64,000 bases of DNA from Rhodopseudomonas palustris (GCA_016215605.1 JACRJB010000066.1:1-64000), one strand, 5' to 3'; shown: positions 17,041 through 28,378, counted from the first letter of the stretch. The notes: a model not told the origin generated them from the sequence alone. Numbers and translations are program-made.

Positions 17041-18309
17041 ATGGCGCTGCTATTCGGCACGATGGCTCTGACGCTGGCGCTGACGGTCCCGATCTTCGCG
17101 GTGATGGGCCTGTCGTCCGTGGTGGCGCTGATGGAGCGGGGCATCAACCTGATCGCCGTGCCGCAGAACGTGTTCGAAGCGCTGGATTCCTTCGCGCTGC
17201 TGGCGATCCCGTTCTACGTGCTGGCCGGCAACATCATGAAGGCCGGCGGCATTTCCAACCGGCTGATCGGCCTCGCCAGCGCGCTGCTCGGCTGGATCCG
17301 CGGCGGGGTGGGGGCGGCGGCCATTCTCACCTGCATGTTCTTCTCCACCATCTCCGGCTCGTCCTCCGCCACCACCGCGGCGGTGGGTGCGACGATGATC
17401 CCGGCGATGGTGAAGAAGGGCTATCCCAAGCCGTTCGCCGCCGCGACGGTGGCGGTGGGCGGCGAGCTCGGCGCGATCATCCCGCCGTCGCTGCCGATGG
17501 TGATCTACGGCCTGGTCGCCAACGTCTCGATCGGCGGGCTGTTCATCGCCGGCATCCTGCCGGGCATCTTCATTGGCCTGTCGCTGATCCTCACCATCTG
17601 CATCTTCGCCAAGCGCAACGATTTCGACCGCACCAAGCCGGTGTCGCTGCGCGCCTGGGCGCAGGACGTGGCGACCACCGGCCGCGAATCCTTCCTCGCG
17701 CTGCTGATGCCGGTGATCATCCTCGGCGGCATCTATTCGGGCGTGTTCACCGCGACCGAAGCGTCGGTGGTGGCGGTGATCTACGGCTTCGTGGTGGGCT
17801 GCTTCGTGTATCGCGAGATCAGCCTCGCCGACGTCGTGAAGATCCTCAACGACAGCGCGGTGATGACCGGCATGGTGATGCTGATCGTCGCGTTCGCGGC
17901 GCTGTTCGGCCACGCCATGACCATCAACAAGATCCCGCACTATTTCGCGGAGCTGGTCGGGCAGGTGGCCTCCGGCCCGATCATGTTCATGCTGCTGGTG
18001 AACGTGCTGCTGTTCGTGGTCGGCACCTTCATGGAAGCGCTCGCCACCATCCTCATCCTCGGTCCGATACTGGCGCCGCTGGCGCTCAAATACGGCATCG
18101 ACCCGATCCACTTCGGCCTGGTGATGATCGTCAACATCGCCATCGGCATGGTGACGCCGCCAGTCGCCGTCAACCTCAACGTCGCGTCGGAAATCTCCGG
18201 CGTCAGCATGGACGCGATGACCAAGCCGGTCCTCGTCTTCCTCGCCGTGCTGACGATCGACGTCCTCATCATCAGCTACGTGCCCGCTCTGTCGCTGGCG
18301 CTGCTGTGA
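17041..18309 (+). CDS. TRAP transporter large permease (DctM type)
   Basis: A 422-residue membrane subunit that carries out Na+ or H+ coupled uptake of an organic acid delivered by the binding protein. It shows DctM hallmarks: FALLAIPFYVLAGNIM near the start, GELGAIIPPSLPMVIYG in the middle, FTATEASVVAVIYG and VTPPVAVNLNVASEISG near the end. About 12 membrane helices are expected. ATG at 17041 follows GAGGAGAG. The earlier open frame belongs to a different register overlapping the small permease gene. Confidence 0.95.
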   Translation: MALLFGTMALTLALTVPIFAVMGLSSVVALMERGINLIAVPQNVFEALDSFALLAIPFYVLAGNIMKAGGISNRLIGLASALLGWIRGGVGAAAILTCMFFSTISGSSSATTAAVGATMIPAMVKKGYPKPFAAATVAVGGELGAIIPPSLPMVIYGLVANVSIGGLFIAGILPGIFIGLSLILTICIFAKRNDFDRTKPVSLRAWAQDVATTGRESFLALLMPVIILGGIYSGVFTATEASVVAVIYGFVVGCFVYREISLADVVKILNDSAVMTGMVMLIVAFAALFGHAMTINKIPHYFAELVGQVASGPIMFMLLVNVLLFVVGTFMEALATILILGPILAPLALKYGIDPIHFGLVMIVNIAIGMVTPPVAVNLNVASEISGVSMDAMTKPVLVFLAVLTIDVLIISYVPALSLALL

Positions 18310-18340
18310 GCTTCCCCGACCAGAGAAAGAAGGACCGACC

Positions 18341-19321
18341 ATGCTGAGAACCGCACGTTATCTTTTGTCCTCTGCCCTGATCCTCGCCAGTACGCTCGCC
18401 GCCGGCGCGCAGACGCTGGAGCTGAACGCCGGCCACGTGCTGAGCACCGCCAGCCATTATCACGCCGCCGCCGCCAAGCTGGCGGAACTGGTGGCGGAGA
18501 AATCCAAGGGGCAGATCAAGATCAGCGTGTTCCCGGCGGCTCAGCTCGGCGGCGAGGTCAAGATGATCCAGTCGGTGCGCACCGGCACCCAGGACATCGT
18601 CGTCACCGGCGAGGCGCCGCTGGAGAACACGGTCAAGGACTACACGGTGTTCTCCTTCCCGTATCTGTTCTCGTCGGTCGACGAGGCCAACAAGACGCTG
18701 CAATCCTCGATCGGCAAGGAGATGCTCGGCCTGCTGCCGCAATACGGCATGGTCGGCCTCGGCTTCATCTCCGCGCTCGAACGTAACACCTTCACTAACG
18801 GCCGCGTGATCAAGACGGCCGCCGATATGCAGGGCCTCAAGATCCGCGTCATCCCCGGCCCGGGCTACATCACCGCCTACAAGACGCTCGGCGCGCAGCC
18901 GACGCCGATGGCCTATACCGAACTCTACATGGCGCTGCAGAACGGGGCGGTGGATGCGGCGGAGAATTCGCCCGATCTGTTCCTGCAAGATCGCTTCGTC
19001 GAGGTGTCGAAGACCTTCTCGCTGACCAAGATCATGTACATGCCGGCGCTGATCATCATCTCCAAGTCGCGCTGGGACGGCCTCACCCCGGAGCAGCAGA
19101 AGATCTTCCGCGAGGCCGCGGCCGAAGCCGTGACCTTCGCGATCGCCCACTACAAGAAGGATTATCAGGAGGCGCTGGAGACGATCCGGAAGAGCGGCAA
19201 GGTGCAGCTGGTCGAGCCCGACCTGGCGTCGTTCCGCGCCACCGCGCCGGACGTCTACGCCGCGCTGCTGAAGGAGTTTCCGCAGGCCAAGCCGTGGCTC
19301 GACAAGATCAAGGCTCAGTGA
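18341..19321 (+). CDS. TRAP transporter substrate-binding protein (DctP type)
   Basis: A periplasmic 326-residue solute receptor with a signal peptide (MLRTARYLLSSALILAS, cleavage near AGA). DctP features include the arginine in GLKIRVIPG that binds a ligand carboxylate and the downstream ALQNGAVDAAENSPD segment. Together with the preceding permeases it forms a complete TRAP system. The conserved Arg supports a monocarboxylate or dicarboxylate ligand, consistent with the divergent keto-acid aldolase. Ribosome site AAAGAAGGA lies before the ATG. Confidence 0.94.
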   Translation: MLRTARYLLSSALILASTLAAGAQTLELNAGHVLSTASHYHAAAAKLAELVAEKSKGQIKISVFPAAQLGGEVKMIQSVRTGTQDIVVTGEAPLENTVKDYTVFSFPYLFSSVDEANKTLQSSIGKEMLGLLPQYGMVGLGFISALERNTFTNGRVIKTAADMQGLKIRVIPGPGYITAYKTLGAQPTPMAYTELYMALQNGAVDAAENSPDLFLQDRFVEVSKTFSLTKIMYMPALIIISKSRWDGLTPEQQKIFREAAAEAVTFAIAHYKKDYQEALETIRKSGKVQLVEPDLASFRATAPDVYAALLKEFPQAKPWLDKIKAQ

Positions 19322-19669
19322 AGCGAGGGCGAGCGGATCTCGCTGGCGGACGACCTAACGTTCGCTAACTCCCGGAGCAGTTCTGTGTCCGATGGAATCG
19401 GCACTGATGTTCCAGGGGCGCTCACCACAGGCACAACCTCATGGTGAGGAGGCGCGCAGCGCTGTCTCGAACCATGCGCTGCGGGCACGCGTGGCTGCAT
19501 CCTTCGAGACGCCCGGCTTCGCCGGGCTCCTCAGGATGAGGACTCAATGCCTCTGGAAAGGCCATATCGCTTCAATCAGTCCATGAGCGCTCTGGCGGTC
19601 GCTCCGGTTGGAGCGGTCGCATTGCGGGTGACACGCTGAGCGTCACCGCGGGCGGCTCCACGCCCGACG
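19322..19669. other. Intergenic region with palindromic repeats
   Basis: About 350 bases downstream of the TRAP operon. It contains the composite palindromic repeat listed separately, and a second GC-rich inverted section around 19590-19665 (gcggtcgctcc with ggagcggtcgc). No gene is supported. Confidence 0.55.
19437..19542. repeat. Composite intergenic palindromic repeat, copy A
   Basis: Two related hairpin units. One runs from cctcatggtgaggag to tctcgaaccatg, the other from atccttcgagacgc to ctcctcaggatgagga around a GC-rich loop. The same pair occurs in opposite orientation at 49354-49454. Such elements are abundant between genes in Bradyrhizobium and Rhodopseudomonas genomes. Confidence 0.8.
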
Positions 19670-19858
19670 TCAAACCTTTCGCGAGATCAAGATCAGCATC
19701 AGCCCGCCGAACGCGGTCGAGGCGCCGTACCACATCCATTGCGACTGGTTGATCATGAAGCTCTGCTCCGGCCACTGGATCCAGCCGGCGCCCTGGCCGG
19801 TCCAGACCAGGCCCATCAACACAGCGAGACTACCAATAACAAGGAACAGGGTGCGCAT
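19670..19858 (-). CDS. Small two-helix membrane protein
   Basis: A 62-residue protein from ATG 19858 (a GTG five codons earlier at 19873 is an alternative). It has two hydrophobic segments, about 3-20 (LFLVIGSLAVLMGLVW) and 45-58 (STAFGGLMLILIS), joined by an aromatic, tryptophan-rich loop, and ends in ISRKV. I do not recognise a function. A possible decayed copy of its C-terminus lies at 14121. It is divergent from the higBA pair. Confidence 0.65.
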   Translation of the reverse strand: MRTLFLVIGSLAVLMGLVWTGQGAGWIQWPEQSFMINQSQWMWYGASTAFGGLMLILISRKV

Positions 19859-19976
19859 GAGGGAATTACGCACCTCTTTCGGCTTGGATTCAAGCGGTAT
19901 GACGAAGCGTCAATGCGACAGGAGCCGGATCGGCTGGACGCTGGCGCTTCACCGTTTTCCGTAGTATGATCTTGCC

Positions 19977-20264
19977 ATGATCCGGTCTTGGCGCAACGCT
20001 GCGACCCGGAAGTTGTGGGATGGCAGCCGATCCGACCAGTTTCGCGGTCTCGACGTGGAGGCAGCGATCGATCTTCTGTTGGCTCTAAATGCTGCCAAAT
20101 CGCTCCAAGACCTCAGTCCGTTGCGCAGTGTCGGGTTGCACAAGCTGAAGGGCGAGCGAAGCAAACAATGGGCAATGACCGTCAATGATCGGTGGCGAGT
20201 TTGCTTCGAGTTTCGCAAGGGCGACGCGTTCGAAGTCGAGATTGTCGACTATCACAAAGGGTAA
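19977..20264 (+). CDS. higB: HigB-type toxin (RelE superfamily)
   Basis: A 95-residue ribosome-dependent mRNA endonuclease toxin of the HigB/RelE fold. The C-terminal half shows family hallmarks: LHKLKGERSKQWAMTVNDRW and RVCFEFRKGDAFEVEIVDYH (each quoted in part). Basic residues in this region line the RNA-cutting site. It precedes the antitoxin, the toxin-first order that distinguishes higBA, with 14 bases between the two genes. The pair is chromosomal and lacks nearby mobility genes. Confidence 0.92.
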   Translation: MIRSWRNAATRKLWDGSRSDQFRGLDVEAAIDLLLALNAAKSLQDLSPLRSVGLHKLKGERSKQWAMTVNDRWRVCFEFRKGDAFEVEIVDYHKG

Positions 20265-20278
20265 GAAGAGGATCGCGA

Positions 20279-20566
20279 ATGGCTCCCGTGTCTCATCCAG
20301 GCCGATTGCTGAAACGTGAGTTGGCTGCGCGCAAGCTCAGCGCCAATCGCCTCGCGCTGGACATCGGCGTTCCGTCGGGCCGGATCACCGACATCCTGAA
20401 TGCGCGGCGATCCATCACTGCGGATACCGCTGTGCGGTTGGGGCGCTATTTCGCAAATAGTCCGCAGTTCTGGCTCGATCTGCAGAGCCAGTACGACATT
20501 GCAATCATCGAACGCGACAAAGGCGCGGAGATCGACCGGCAGGTGAGGCCGGCCAACGCCGCTTGA
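20279..20566 (+). CDS. higA: HigA-type antitoxin (XRE helix-turn-helix)
   Basis: A 95-residue DNA-binding antitoxin that should neutralise HigB and repress the operon. ATG at 20279 was chosen because it follows AAGAAGAGGA and gives the typical HigA start HPGRLLKREL. The helix-turn-helix covers about 18-70 (LALDIGVPSGRITDILN), followed by the family motif ADTAVRLGRYF and PQFWLDLQ. The stop lies only 13 bases from the convergent parE stop. Confidence 0.93.
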   Translation: MAPVSHPGRLLKRELAARKLSANRLALDIGVPSGRITDILNARRSITADTAVRLGRYFANSPQFWLDLQSQYDIAIIERDKGAEIDRQVRPANAA

Positions 20567-20579
20567 GCGCAGCCGCGCC

Positions 20580-22611
<2,032 letters not shown>

Positions 22612-22634
<23 letters not shown>

Positions 22635-23172
22635 GAGTCCTGAAGTCTGTCCTGAGATCTTGCCGGCGCCCGGCGCCGTGCGAATCGCTGGGTGTCACTA
22701 TGCCATGGAAGGCTTGCGGATGTGACGCCGGGTGGGGTCCCGCCGGATGCGGGCCGTGGCGCCGGTCGATCGGATGCGGCCCGACACGACGGGCGGAGGC
22801 CGCCTCGATGCGCGCGTTCCGGACCACGATGACGCCGAACAACACCACGGCAGCCGTCACGATCAGCGCGCCCACCACCGGAACCGGCATATAGGCCGGC
22901 CCCTGGGTAATGGAAAGGGCGATGCCGACCGGGAACAGCACCGCGCCGGTCATGTGCAGCCAGCCCTGGACCGTGGCGAGGCGGGTCGAGCCGGCGGCCG
23001 GGACCACACGATAATACAGGCCGAACAGGAACAGCATGACGCCGCCGACCAGGTTCAGGTGGGCATGAGCGGGGCCGAGGGTGAAATCATGGGCGATGCC
23101 CATGACGACGCCGGCCAGCATGCCGACCAGAAACAATGCGACGCTGGCGCACATCATGATCGAACCGATCAT
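22612..23172 (-). CDS. Small integral membrane protein with GPAHAHLNLVG motif
   Basis: A 186-residue protein with four predicted helices in its first 120 residues and a histidine/proline-rich, probably cytoplasmic tail. The motif GPAHAHLNLVGGVMLFLFG resembles single helices of heme-copper oxidase subunit I and small proteins annotated as oxidase-like, but no complete heme or copper ligand set is visible. Its last codons overlap the start of parE by 23 bases on the same strand, so the two may be translationally coupled or the tail may be extended past an ancestral stop. The function is unknown. Confidence 0.7.
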
Positions 23173-23494
23173 CCTTTAAATCCTTGACTGAATTGGGGGT
23201 GGGCGATCCGGGAGCGGCGGCTCGGTGGCCAGTCCAGCTACCGAAATACCTGCGTTAGCCGCGTGCGCTGCGAAAAGGTTCAATCGCAGGTCGGGGATCG
23301 GCGGCGGATCGCGGCTGCCCTGCGCCGCCCGCGGCGGTAAACCGGCCGCTCGGCCGCATTCCGGCCATCGCGGTCTGGTCCCGGTCGCGCACCCGGCCGG
23401 CGCTTCGCCCGGCCGCATGTCGCTTCGGTTCAAGACCGTGTATGCGACACCCATATGAATGGCGGGGGCCGGCACGCCGGCCGACCGAGGAACA
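23173..23494. other. Divergent intergenic region, no gene seen
   Basis: About 320 GC-rich bases between the small membrane protein and the DedA gene. Several overlapping frames are open but none has coding character or a ribosome site. It should contain both promoters. Confidence 0.45.
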
Positions 23495-24025
23495 ATGGAA
23501 GAAGCTTTTCGCGGCCTCATCGATTTCGTGCGCGAGCACCAGGCCTGGGCCGCGCCGGTGGTGCTGGCGCTGGCGTTCGGGGAATCGCTGGCCTTCATCT
23601 CGCTGCTGGTCCCGGCCTGGGGCGCGCTGGTGGCGATCGGCGCGCTGGTCGGCGCCAGCGGCATCAGTTTCTGGCCGGTCTGGCTGGCGGGCGCGCTCGG
23701 CGCGTCGCTGGGCGACTGGCTGTCGTACTGGTTCGGCTATCGCTACAAGGACAGCGTGTCGCAGATCTGGCCGCTGTCGAAATTTCCGGGGCTGCTGCTG
23801 CGCGGCGAGGACTTCGTGCGCAAATGGGGCGTGCCGAGCATCTTCATCGGCCGGTTCTTCGGGCCGCTGCGGGCCTCGGTCCCACTCGCCGCCGGTATTT
23901 TCGAGATGCCGTATTGGAGCTTCCAGGTCGCCAACGTGCTGTCGGCGCTGGTGTGGTCGGCCGTTCTGCTGCTGTTCGGCGACGGGCTGTCGATCGCGGC
24001 GAACTGGCTGTTGCGGTCGATTTGA
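23495..24025 (+). CDS. DedA/VTT-family inner-membrane protein
   Basis: A 176-residue DedA-family protein, a group implicated in flipping of polyprenyl-phosphate or phospholipid head groups. ATG at 23495 follows CGAGGAAC. Family features: GESLAFISLLVPAW in the first membrane re-entrant region, GDWLSYWFGY after the third segment, and FIGRFFGPLRASVPLAAG, which contains the conserved F-x-R-x3-P/G arginine. Four to five hydrophobic segments are seen. It is shorter than typical E. coli DedA proteins at the C-terminus. It stands alone. Confidence 0.9.
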   Translation: MEEAFRGLIDFVREHQAWAAPVVLALAFGESLAFISLLVPAWGALVAIGALVGASGISFWPVWLAGALGASLGDWLSYWFGYRYKDSVSQIWPLSKFPGLLLRGEDFVRKWGVPSIFIGRFFGPLRASVPLAAGIFEMPYWSFQVANVLSALVWSAVLLLFGDGLSIAANWLLRSI

Positions 24026-24183
24026 CGCGGCCGGCGTTGGGAATACCGCGCGGCCCGCGGTGTTGGCGTCGGTGGGCCCGCGATGCGCCGCCCGTGCGAT
24101 CAAACTGTCGTTATGCCGCAATCCAGTCACCCGCCGCGGCGTAGAGTGCCGCCGCCCGAAACCAACATCATCGAGGACACGCC

Positions 24184-25173
24184 ATGGACCTGACCCGACG
24201 TCACGCCCTGACTGCCGCCGCCGCGCTCGCCGCCGCGCCGTTGCTGCGCAGCGCTCCCGCCGAAGCGGCGGCGCCGCTCGCCGACAAGCAAGCGCCGAGC
24301 TTCTACCGCTACAAGGTCGGCGACGCGCAGGTGAACGTGATCTCCGACGGCGTGAACACCTTTCCGCTCGGCGACAGCTTCGTGCTCAACGCCAAGAAGG
24401 ACGAGGTCAACAAGGCGCTCGAAGCCGCCTTCCTGCCCAAGGACAAGATCTCGATCAATTTCGCGCCCCTGGTGATCAACACCTCCGGCAAGCTGGTGGT
24501 GGTCGACACCGGCAACGGCCCCGGCGCGTTCGCGTCGAGCAAGGGCAATGTCGGCCAGTTCGCCGGCAACATGGCGGCCGCCGGTTTCGACCCCAAGGCG
24601 GTCGACATGGTGGTGATCTCGCATTTCCACGCCGACCACATCAACGGCCTGCTCACCGCCGACAACCAGCCGGCGTTCCCGAACGCCGAGGTGCTGGTGC
24701 CGGCGGCGGAGTGGAAGTACTTCATGGACGACGGCGAGATGAGCCGCGCTCCCAACGAGCGGATGCAGGGCGTGTTCAAAAACGCCCGCCGGGTGTTCGA
24801 GGCCGGGCTCGCCAAGAAGGTCACGCCGTACGAGTGGGGCAAGGACGTCGCGCCCGGCCTGCTCGCGGTCGAGGCGACCGGCCACACCCCGGGCCACACC
24901 TCGTTCGTGCTGTCGTCCGGCGCCGACAAGGTGTTCATCCAGTCCGACATCACCAACCTGCCGGCGCTGTTCGTCGCCAATCCGGGCTGGCACCTGATGT
25001 TCGACCAGGATCCGGCGCAGGCCGAGACCACCCGCCGCAAGGTCTACGACATGCTGGTCGCCGACAAGATGCGGGTGCAGGGCTTCCACTATCCGTTCCC
25101 GGCCAACGGCTACGTGCAGAAGGACGGCAGCGGCTATCGCCTGGTGCCGGCGCCGTGGAGCCCGGTGATCTGA
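24184..25173 (+). CDS. Exported metallo-beta-lactamase-fold hydrolase
   Basis: A 329-residue zinc-dependent hydrolase. The N-terminus MDLTRRHALTAAAALAAAP is Tat-like (TRRHAL) with a cleavage site near AEA-AAP. The zinc-binding motif HFHADH is at residues 147-152, followed by GHTPGHTSFVL with the third histidine and a downstream FHYPFP histidine. The overall look matches MBL-fold lactonase/quorum-quenching-like or unassigned periplasmic MBL proteins. The substrate is not known. A palindromic repeat follows its stop. Confidence 0.9.
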   Translation: MDLTRRHALTAAAALAAAPLLRSAPAEAAAPLADKQAPSFYRYKVGDAQVNVISDGVNTFPLGDSFVLNAKKDEVNKALEAAFLPKDKISINFAPLVINTSGKLVVVDTGNGPGAFASSKGNVGQFAGNMAAAGFDPKAVDMVVISHFHADHINGLLTADNQPAFPNAEVLVPAAEWKYFMDDGEMSRAPNERMQGVFKNARRVFEAGLAKKVTPYEWGKDVAPGLLAVEATGHTPGHTSFVLSSGADKVFIQSDITNLPALFVANPGWHLMFDQDPAQAETTRRKVYDMLVADKMRVQGFHYPFPANGYVQKDGSGYRLVPAPWSPVI

Positions 25174-25189
25174 GACACGGGACTAACTA

Positions 25190-25321
25190 ACCTCTCCCCG
25201 CGTGCGGGGACAGACCGGCGCAGCCGGGCGGGTGAGGGGGCGCCTCCGCGCGGTCGAGAGTTCGCGACTCGCGGCCTGCCCCTCACCCCAACCCTCTCCC
25301 CGCAAGAGCGGGGCGAGGGAG
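25190..25321. repeat. Intergenic palindromic repeat (CTCTCCCCGC type)
   Basis: An imperfect long palindrome whose ends are cctctccccgcgtgcgggg and the mirrored ctctccccgcaagagcgggg unit, with gggtgagggggcgcc and cctgcccctcacccc arms inside. This is a common repeat type between genes in Bradyrhizobium-like genomes. It separates convergent genes and could act as a bidirectional terminator. Confidence 0.75.
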
Positions 25322-25368
25322 CTCGCTGCCGGTGGCGCTGAGGTCGAGCCTCGACATTGAGATCGAGC

Positions 25369-26304
25369 TTACACATTCGCCGTCAGCGATGAGGTGGCAC
25401 GACACTTCGCCACAAACTCGCTCACGCGCATTCGCACATCCGCGAGATGCGTGAACAGGCTGACGTGTTCGCCGGCTTCGATTGCCAGCAGCTCGCCGCG
25501 CGGCGCTTGGTCGGCGACACGGCGCGCGTGGGCGAACGGCACCACGTTGTCGCCGGTTCCGTGGATCGCCAGCAGCGGCGCTTCGAGCGTCGAAACGTCG
25601 ATCGCGTCCATCTCCGCGAAGTAGGCCGTGTCGGTCAGCGTGCCGGGCAGCCGTTCCGCGAGCCGCGTGAACACGCTGGCTTGCAGCTCTGCCAGCATCG
25701 CGCCGGCGACGGGATCCGCCAGCGTCCGCGCGCGCAGCTCCGGATCGCGGATCGAGCGGCTCGCCGCCTTGTCCGGTTGGCGTGCGGTGCTCCAGCGTAG
25801 CAGCGCCACCAGTCCCGGCACCCGGGCGATCCATCGCATCATCGGCAGCCGCGCGCGCACCTGCGGCGGAACTTCGAGCGTGCCGGTGCAGCACGAGATC
25901 AGCACCACACCGGCGCAGCGCGTCGGGTGGCGCAGCGCGAAGTGCAGCGCCGACGGCCCGCCGGCAGAGACCGCGATCGCGATCGCTTCGCCGATGCCGA
26001 GCGTGTCGAGCAGCGTGGCATACAGATCGGCCTGCTGCTCGGGCACTACGCCGCTCGGCTGCGGCGTGCCGAGATAGCCGGGCCGCGACACCGCCAGCAC
26101 TCGCAACGGCGGATCGTCGCCGAGTGCGGCGCGGGCCAGCAGCAGGCTCTGGTCGCAGCCGCCCATGCCGCCGTGCAGGGCCAGCACGGTAGGCCCGGCG
26201 CCGCGGTCGATCAGTTCGATCGGGCCGCGGCTGGTGGAAACAACGACGGGAGCGGGGAGGGACGCGCGCAAAGCCGCGCGGCCCCCGAACAAGGGAGCAG
26301 ACAT
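25369..26304 (-). CDS. Alpha/beta hydrolase
   Basis: A 311-residue alpha/beta hydrolase of the general esterase/lipase type. ALHGGMGGCDQS gives the oxyanion-hole HG, and the nucleophile elbow reads AVSAGGPSA with Ser in SxGG form. The acid and base lie near the end in AIHGTGDNVVPFAHA and AGEHVSLF, giving a plausible Ser-Asp-His triad. No signal peptide. It is 30 bases downstream of the DUF2087 gene on the same strand, so the two are probably co-transcribed. Substrate unknown. Confidence 0.9.
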   Translation of the reverse strand: MSAPLFGGRAALRASLPAPVVVSTSRGPIELIDRGAGPTVLALHGGMGGCDQSLLLARAALGDDPPLRVLAVSRPGYLGTPQPSGVVPEQQADLYATLLDTLGIGEAIAIAVSAGGPSALHFALRHPTRCAGVVLISCCTGTLEVPPQVRARLPMMRWIARVPGLVALLRWSTARQPDKAASRSIRDPELRARTLADPVAGAMLAELQASVFTRLAERLPGTLTDTAYFAEMDAIDVSTLEAPLLAIHGTGDNVVPFAHARRVADQAPRGELLAIEAGEHVSLFTHLADVRMRVSEFVAKCRATSSLTANV

Positions 26305-26334
26305 GATTGCCTCTTCAGAAAACGATGAGCGGCG

Positions 26335-26880
26335 TCAGGCGGCGAGGCGCGGGGCGAGATGGCGGATCAGCGCCAGAGCCTCGGGCGGCGGCGGTTGCTC
26401 GATCCGGCGATAGGCGCGGCCGTCCGGCGTGCGTGCCATCAGGCCGTGGTCGCACAGCGCGCGGCGCAGCAGCGCGTGGTCGCCGAAGCTGTGATGGCCG
26501 GCGAGCAGTGCGTTGATCTGCTTTTCGCTCAGCTCGCTGCCGCGCGGAATCCGCGACCACAGCACCCACAGCCCGAGCTCGGCATGGCTTGCCTTGGACG
26601 GCCAGCGCAGCAGGCTGCCGCCGGCGTCGAAATGCCGGGCGACGCGCTCGACGCGCTGATGGTCGATCGCCGGCGCCGGCTCCGGCGCGCAGGCGAGGCG
26701 GTCGCCGGCGTCGTGCTGGGCGCGGAAATGCTGGAAATTGCGAAAGCCCGCCGAGCGCGCCAGCAGGTTCAGCATCTCGACATGGCCGAGCTTGCGGTCC
26801 AGTGCGCCAAGCTCGCGATTGAGAGCCCGCGCCAGCGCGGACACGTCCTGCGCGGTGTAGGGGAAAACGGTTCGGGTCAT
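26335..26880 (-). CDS. DUF2087-domain protein
   Basis: A 181-residue cytoplasmic protein. The N-terminal ~55 residues contain GHVEMLNLLARSAGFRNFQH, a conserved helical motif often fused to DUF2087. The C-terminal half (about 85-165) matches DUF2087: RVARHFDAGGSLLRWPSK, then NALLAGHHSFGDHALLRRAL and DGRAYRR. Such proteins are annotated as possible transcriptional regulators, but the function is not established. It is the first gene of a short operon with the alpha/beta hydrolase. Confidence 0.82.
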   Translation of the reverse strand: MTRTVFPYTAQDVSALARALNRELGALDRKLGHVEMLNLLARSAGFRNFQHFRAQHDAGDRLACAPEPAPAIDHQRVERVARHFDAGGSLLRWPSKASHAELGLWVLWSRIPRGSELSEKQINALLAGHHSFGDHALLRRALCDHGLMARTPDGRAYRRIEQPPPPEALALIRHLAPRLAA

Positions 26881-27150
26881 GACCTCATCCTCGATCGTGC
26901 CGATCGGACAAGTCGATGGTCGCTGACTTTCGACGCGGCACGGGACAAGTGTCTGCCGATCAAAGGGCCGTTGGCAGGTTTAGCTCCCCTCGCGGGGCAG
27001 CGACGCCTTGGTGAACTGCCGACCAGTGCGCGGGGAAATACATCCGTCGCCGGAACTTTGCAAGCAGGGCGTGTGCTGCCGGGGCGGCCCGCGACGGCGC
27101 CGCGTCCGGCGGCGCATCGGCGAGGGCGCCATTGCCGCCCCGTCGCCTCG

Positions 27151-28212
27151 TCAAGCCGAAGCGTCGTCGATGTCGTCGAACTCGGCGGCCCCCAACCTGA
27201 GATTGCTGTCGCCGTTGATGGGAAGCCGCGTGGACTGACGCGGCGTCACCCCGAAGCGCTTCCGGTAGCAGGTCGAGAAGTAGGACTGGCCGGTGAAGCC
27301 GCATTCGTAGCCGACCTGGCCGAGATTGATGGAAGCGGCGGAGCGGTGTCCCGTGATCATCTGGCGGGCGCGCTGCAGCCTCAGTTCGAGCAGCCGCTGG
27401 CCGAACGACGTTCCGTGATAATGGAAGATCTTGTGCAGGTAGCGGACCGAAATCTTGTGTTCCCGCGCGGCCTGATCGGGCGACAGATCATGAACGTGCA
27501 GGTTGCGCTGCAGATAGTTGTCGATCCGGCTGTACAGCGACGAGGCGAGCGTCTGCCGGATGAACGCGCCGTCCTGCGGCGACTCGCGCAGGTCGAGCAT
27601 CAGGCAGATCAGGTCGATCACCGATTGCTGCAGCCGGTCGGCATGGTCGCCGGGCGGCAGGTTGAGTAATTGTGTGCCGAGCGTCGCGACAACCGGAACG
27701 AGTTGGGAGTTCGCAATGTTCATCGCGGCGCACAGGCCGTCGATGCCCTTGACGCGGTCGATCAGCAGGCGGCGGTCGATCTTGATGGTGATGTTTTCCG
27801 ACCCGTCGGGAACGTCGACGATGTAATTTTCAGCAGAGTTGAGGAGAAACACGGCGCCCGGCATCGCCAGCCCGGTCCGTCCCCGCTGCTCGAACTCCAG
27901 GCCCTTTCGGGTCGGAAACAGAAACACGAAGTCCTCGGACTGGTCGATTTTCGCGGATTCCTTGCGCCGGATCACGCGTTGCGCGTCCGCCTTGAAGTTC
28001 GACACCCCCATCGATCCGAACTGCACGTCGATCAGTTCGCCGACGACGCGATCGTCGTTCCGGGCCTGAATATCAAGGCGATAATAGACTTCCGCCATGG
28101 CCTGACGCCACGCGGCGATGCTCGCGGACCCGGATAGCGTGGCGGTCGAGTAGTGGTTCTTCTGACTTATCACGGCGACCTCGATAGTGCGGAGTTCTCG
28201 GAACAAACGCAA
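27151..28212 (-). CDS. AraC-family regulator divergent from the amide-uptake/DMFase operon
   Basis: A 353-residue regulator. The N-terminal domain belongs to the AraC-binding-like group (about 20-215, GAVFLLNSAENYIVDVP). The C-terminal helix-turn-helix pair includes DLSPDQAAREHKISVRYLHK and VGYECGFTGQSYFSTCYRKR (close to the FeaR/XylS type). It is divergent from the transporter operon across about 165 bases, which makes it the likely activator of that operon in response to the imported amide or a breakdown product. The effector is an inference. Confidence 0.9.
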   Translation of the reverse strand: MRLFRELRTIEVAVISQKNHYSTATLSGSASIAAWRQAMAEVYYRLDIQARNDDRVVGELIDVQFGSMGVSNFKADAQRVIRRKESAKIDQSEDFVFLFPTRKGLEFEQRGRTGLAMPGAVFLLNSAENYIVDVPDGSENITIKIDRRLLIDRVKGIDGLCAAMNIANSQLVPVVATLGTQLLNLPPGDHADRLQQSVIDLICLMLDLRESPQDGAFIRQTLASSLYSRIDNYLQRNLHVHDLSPDQAAREHKISVRYLHKIFHYHGTSFGQRLLELRLQRARQMITGHRSAASINLGQVGYECGFTGQSYFSTCYRKRFGVTPRQSTRLPINGDSNLRLGAAEFDDIDDASA

Positions 28213-28378
28213 GAAGTATGCCGGCAGCGAAGATCGGCGGGACCACGCCGTGATTAGCAGTGCGCTGGAATTGTAGAGACAGTGCTTCCCAGTGAAAGAC
28301 CAAAATTTGACCAGTTACCTAGGATGAGACGTCTTTCGGCACACGGGCATCCGGGGGGTGCTCATCAGGAGAAGTCTC

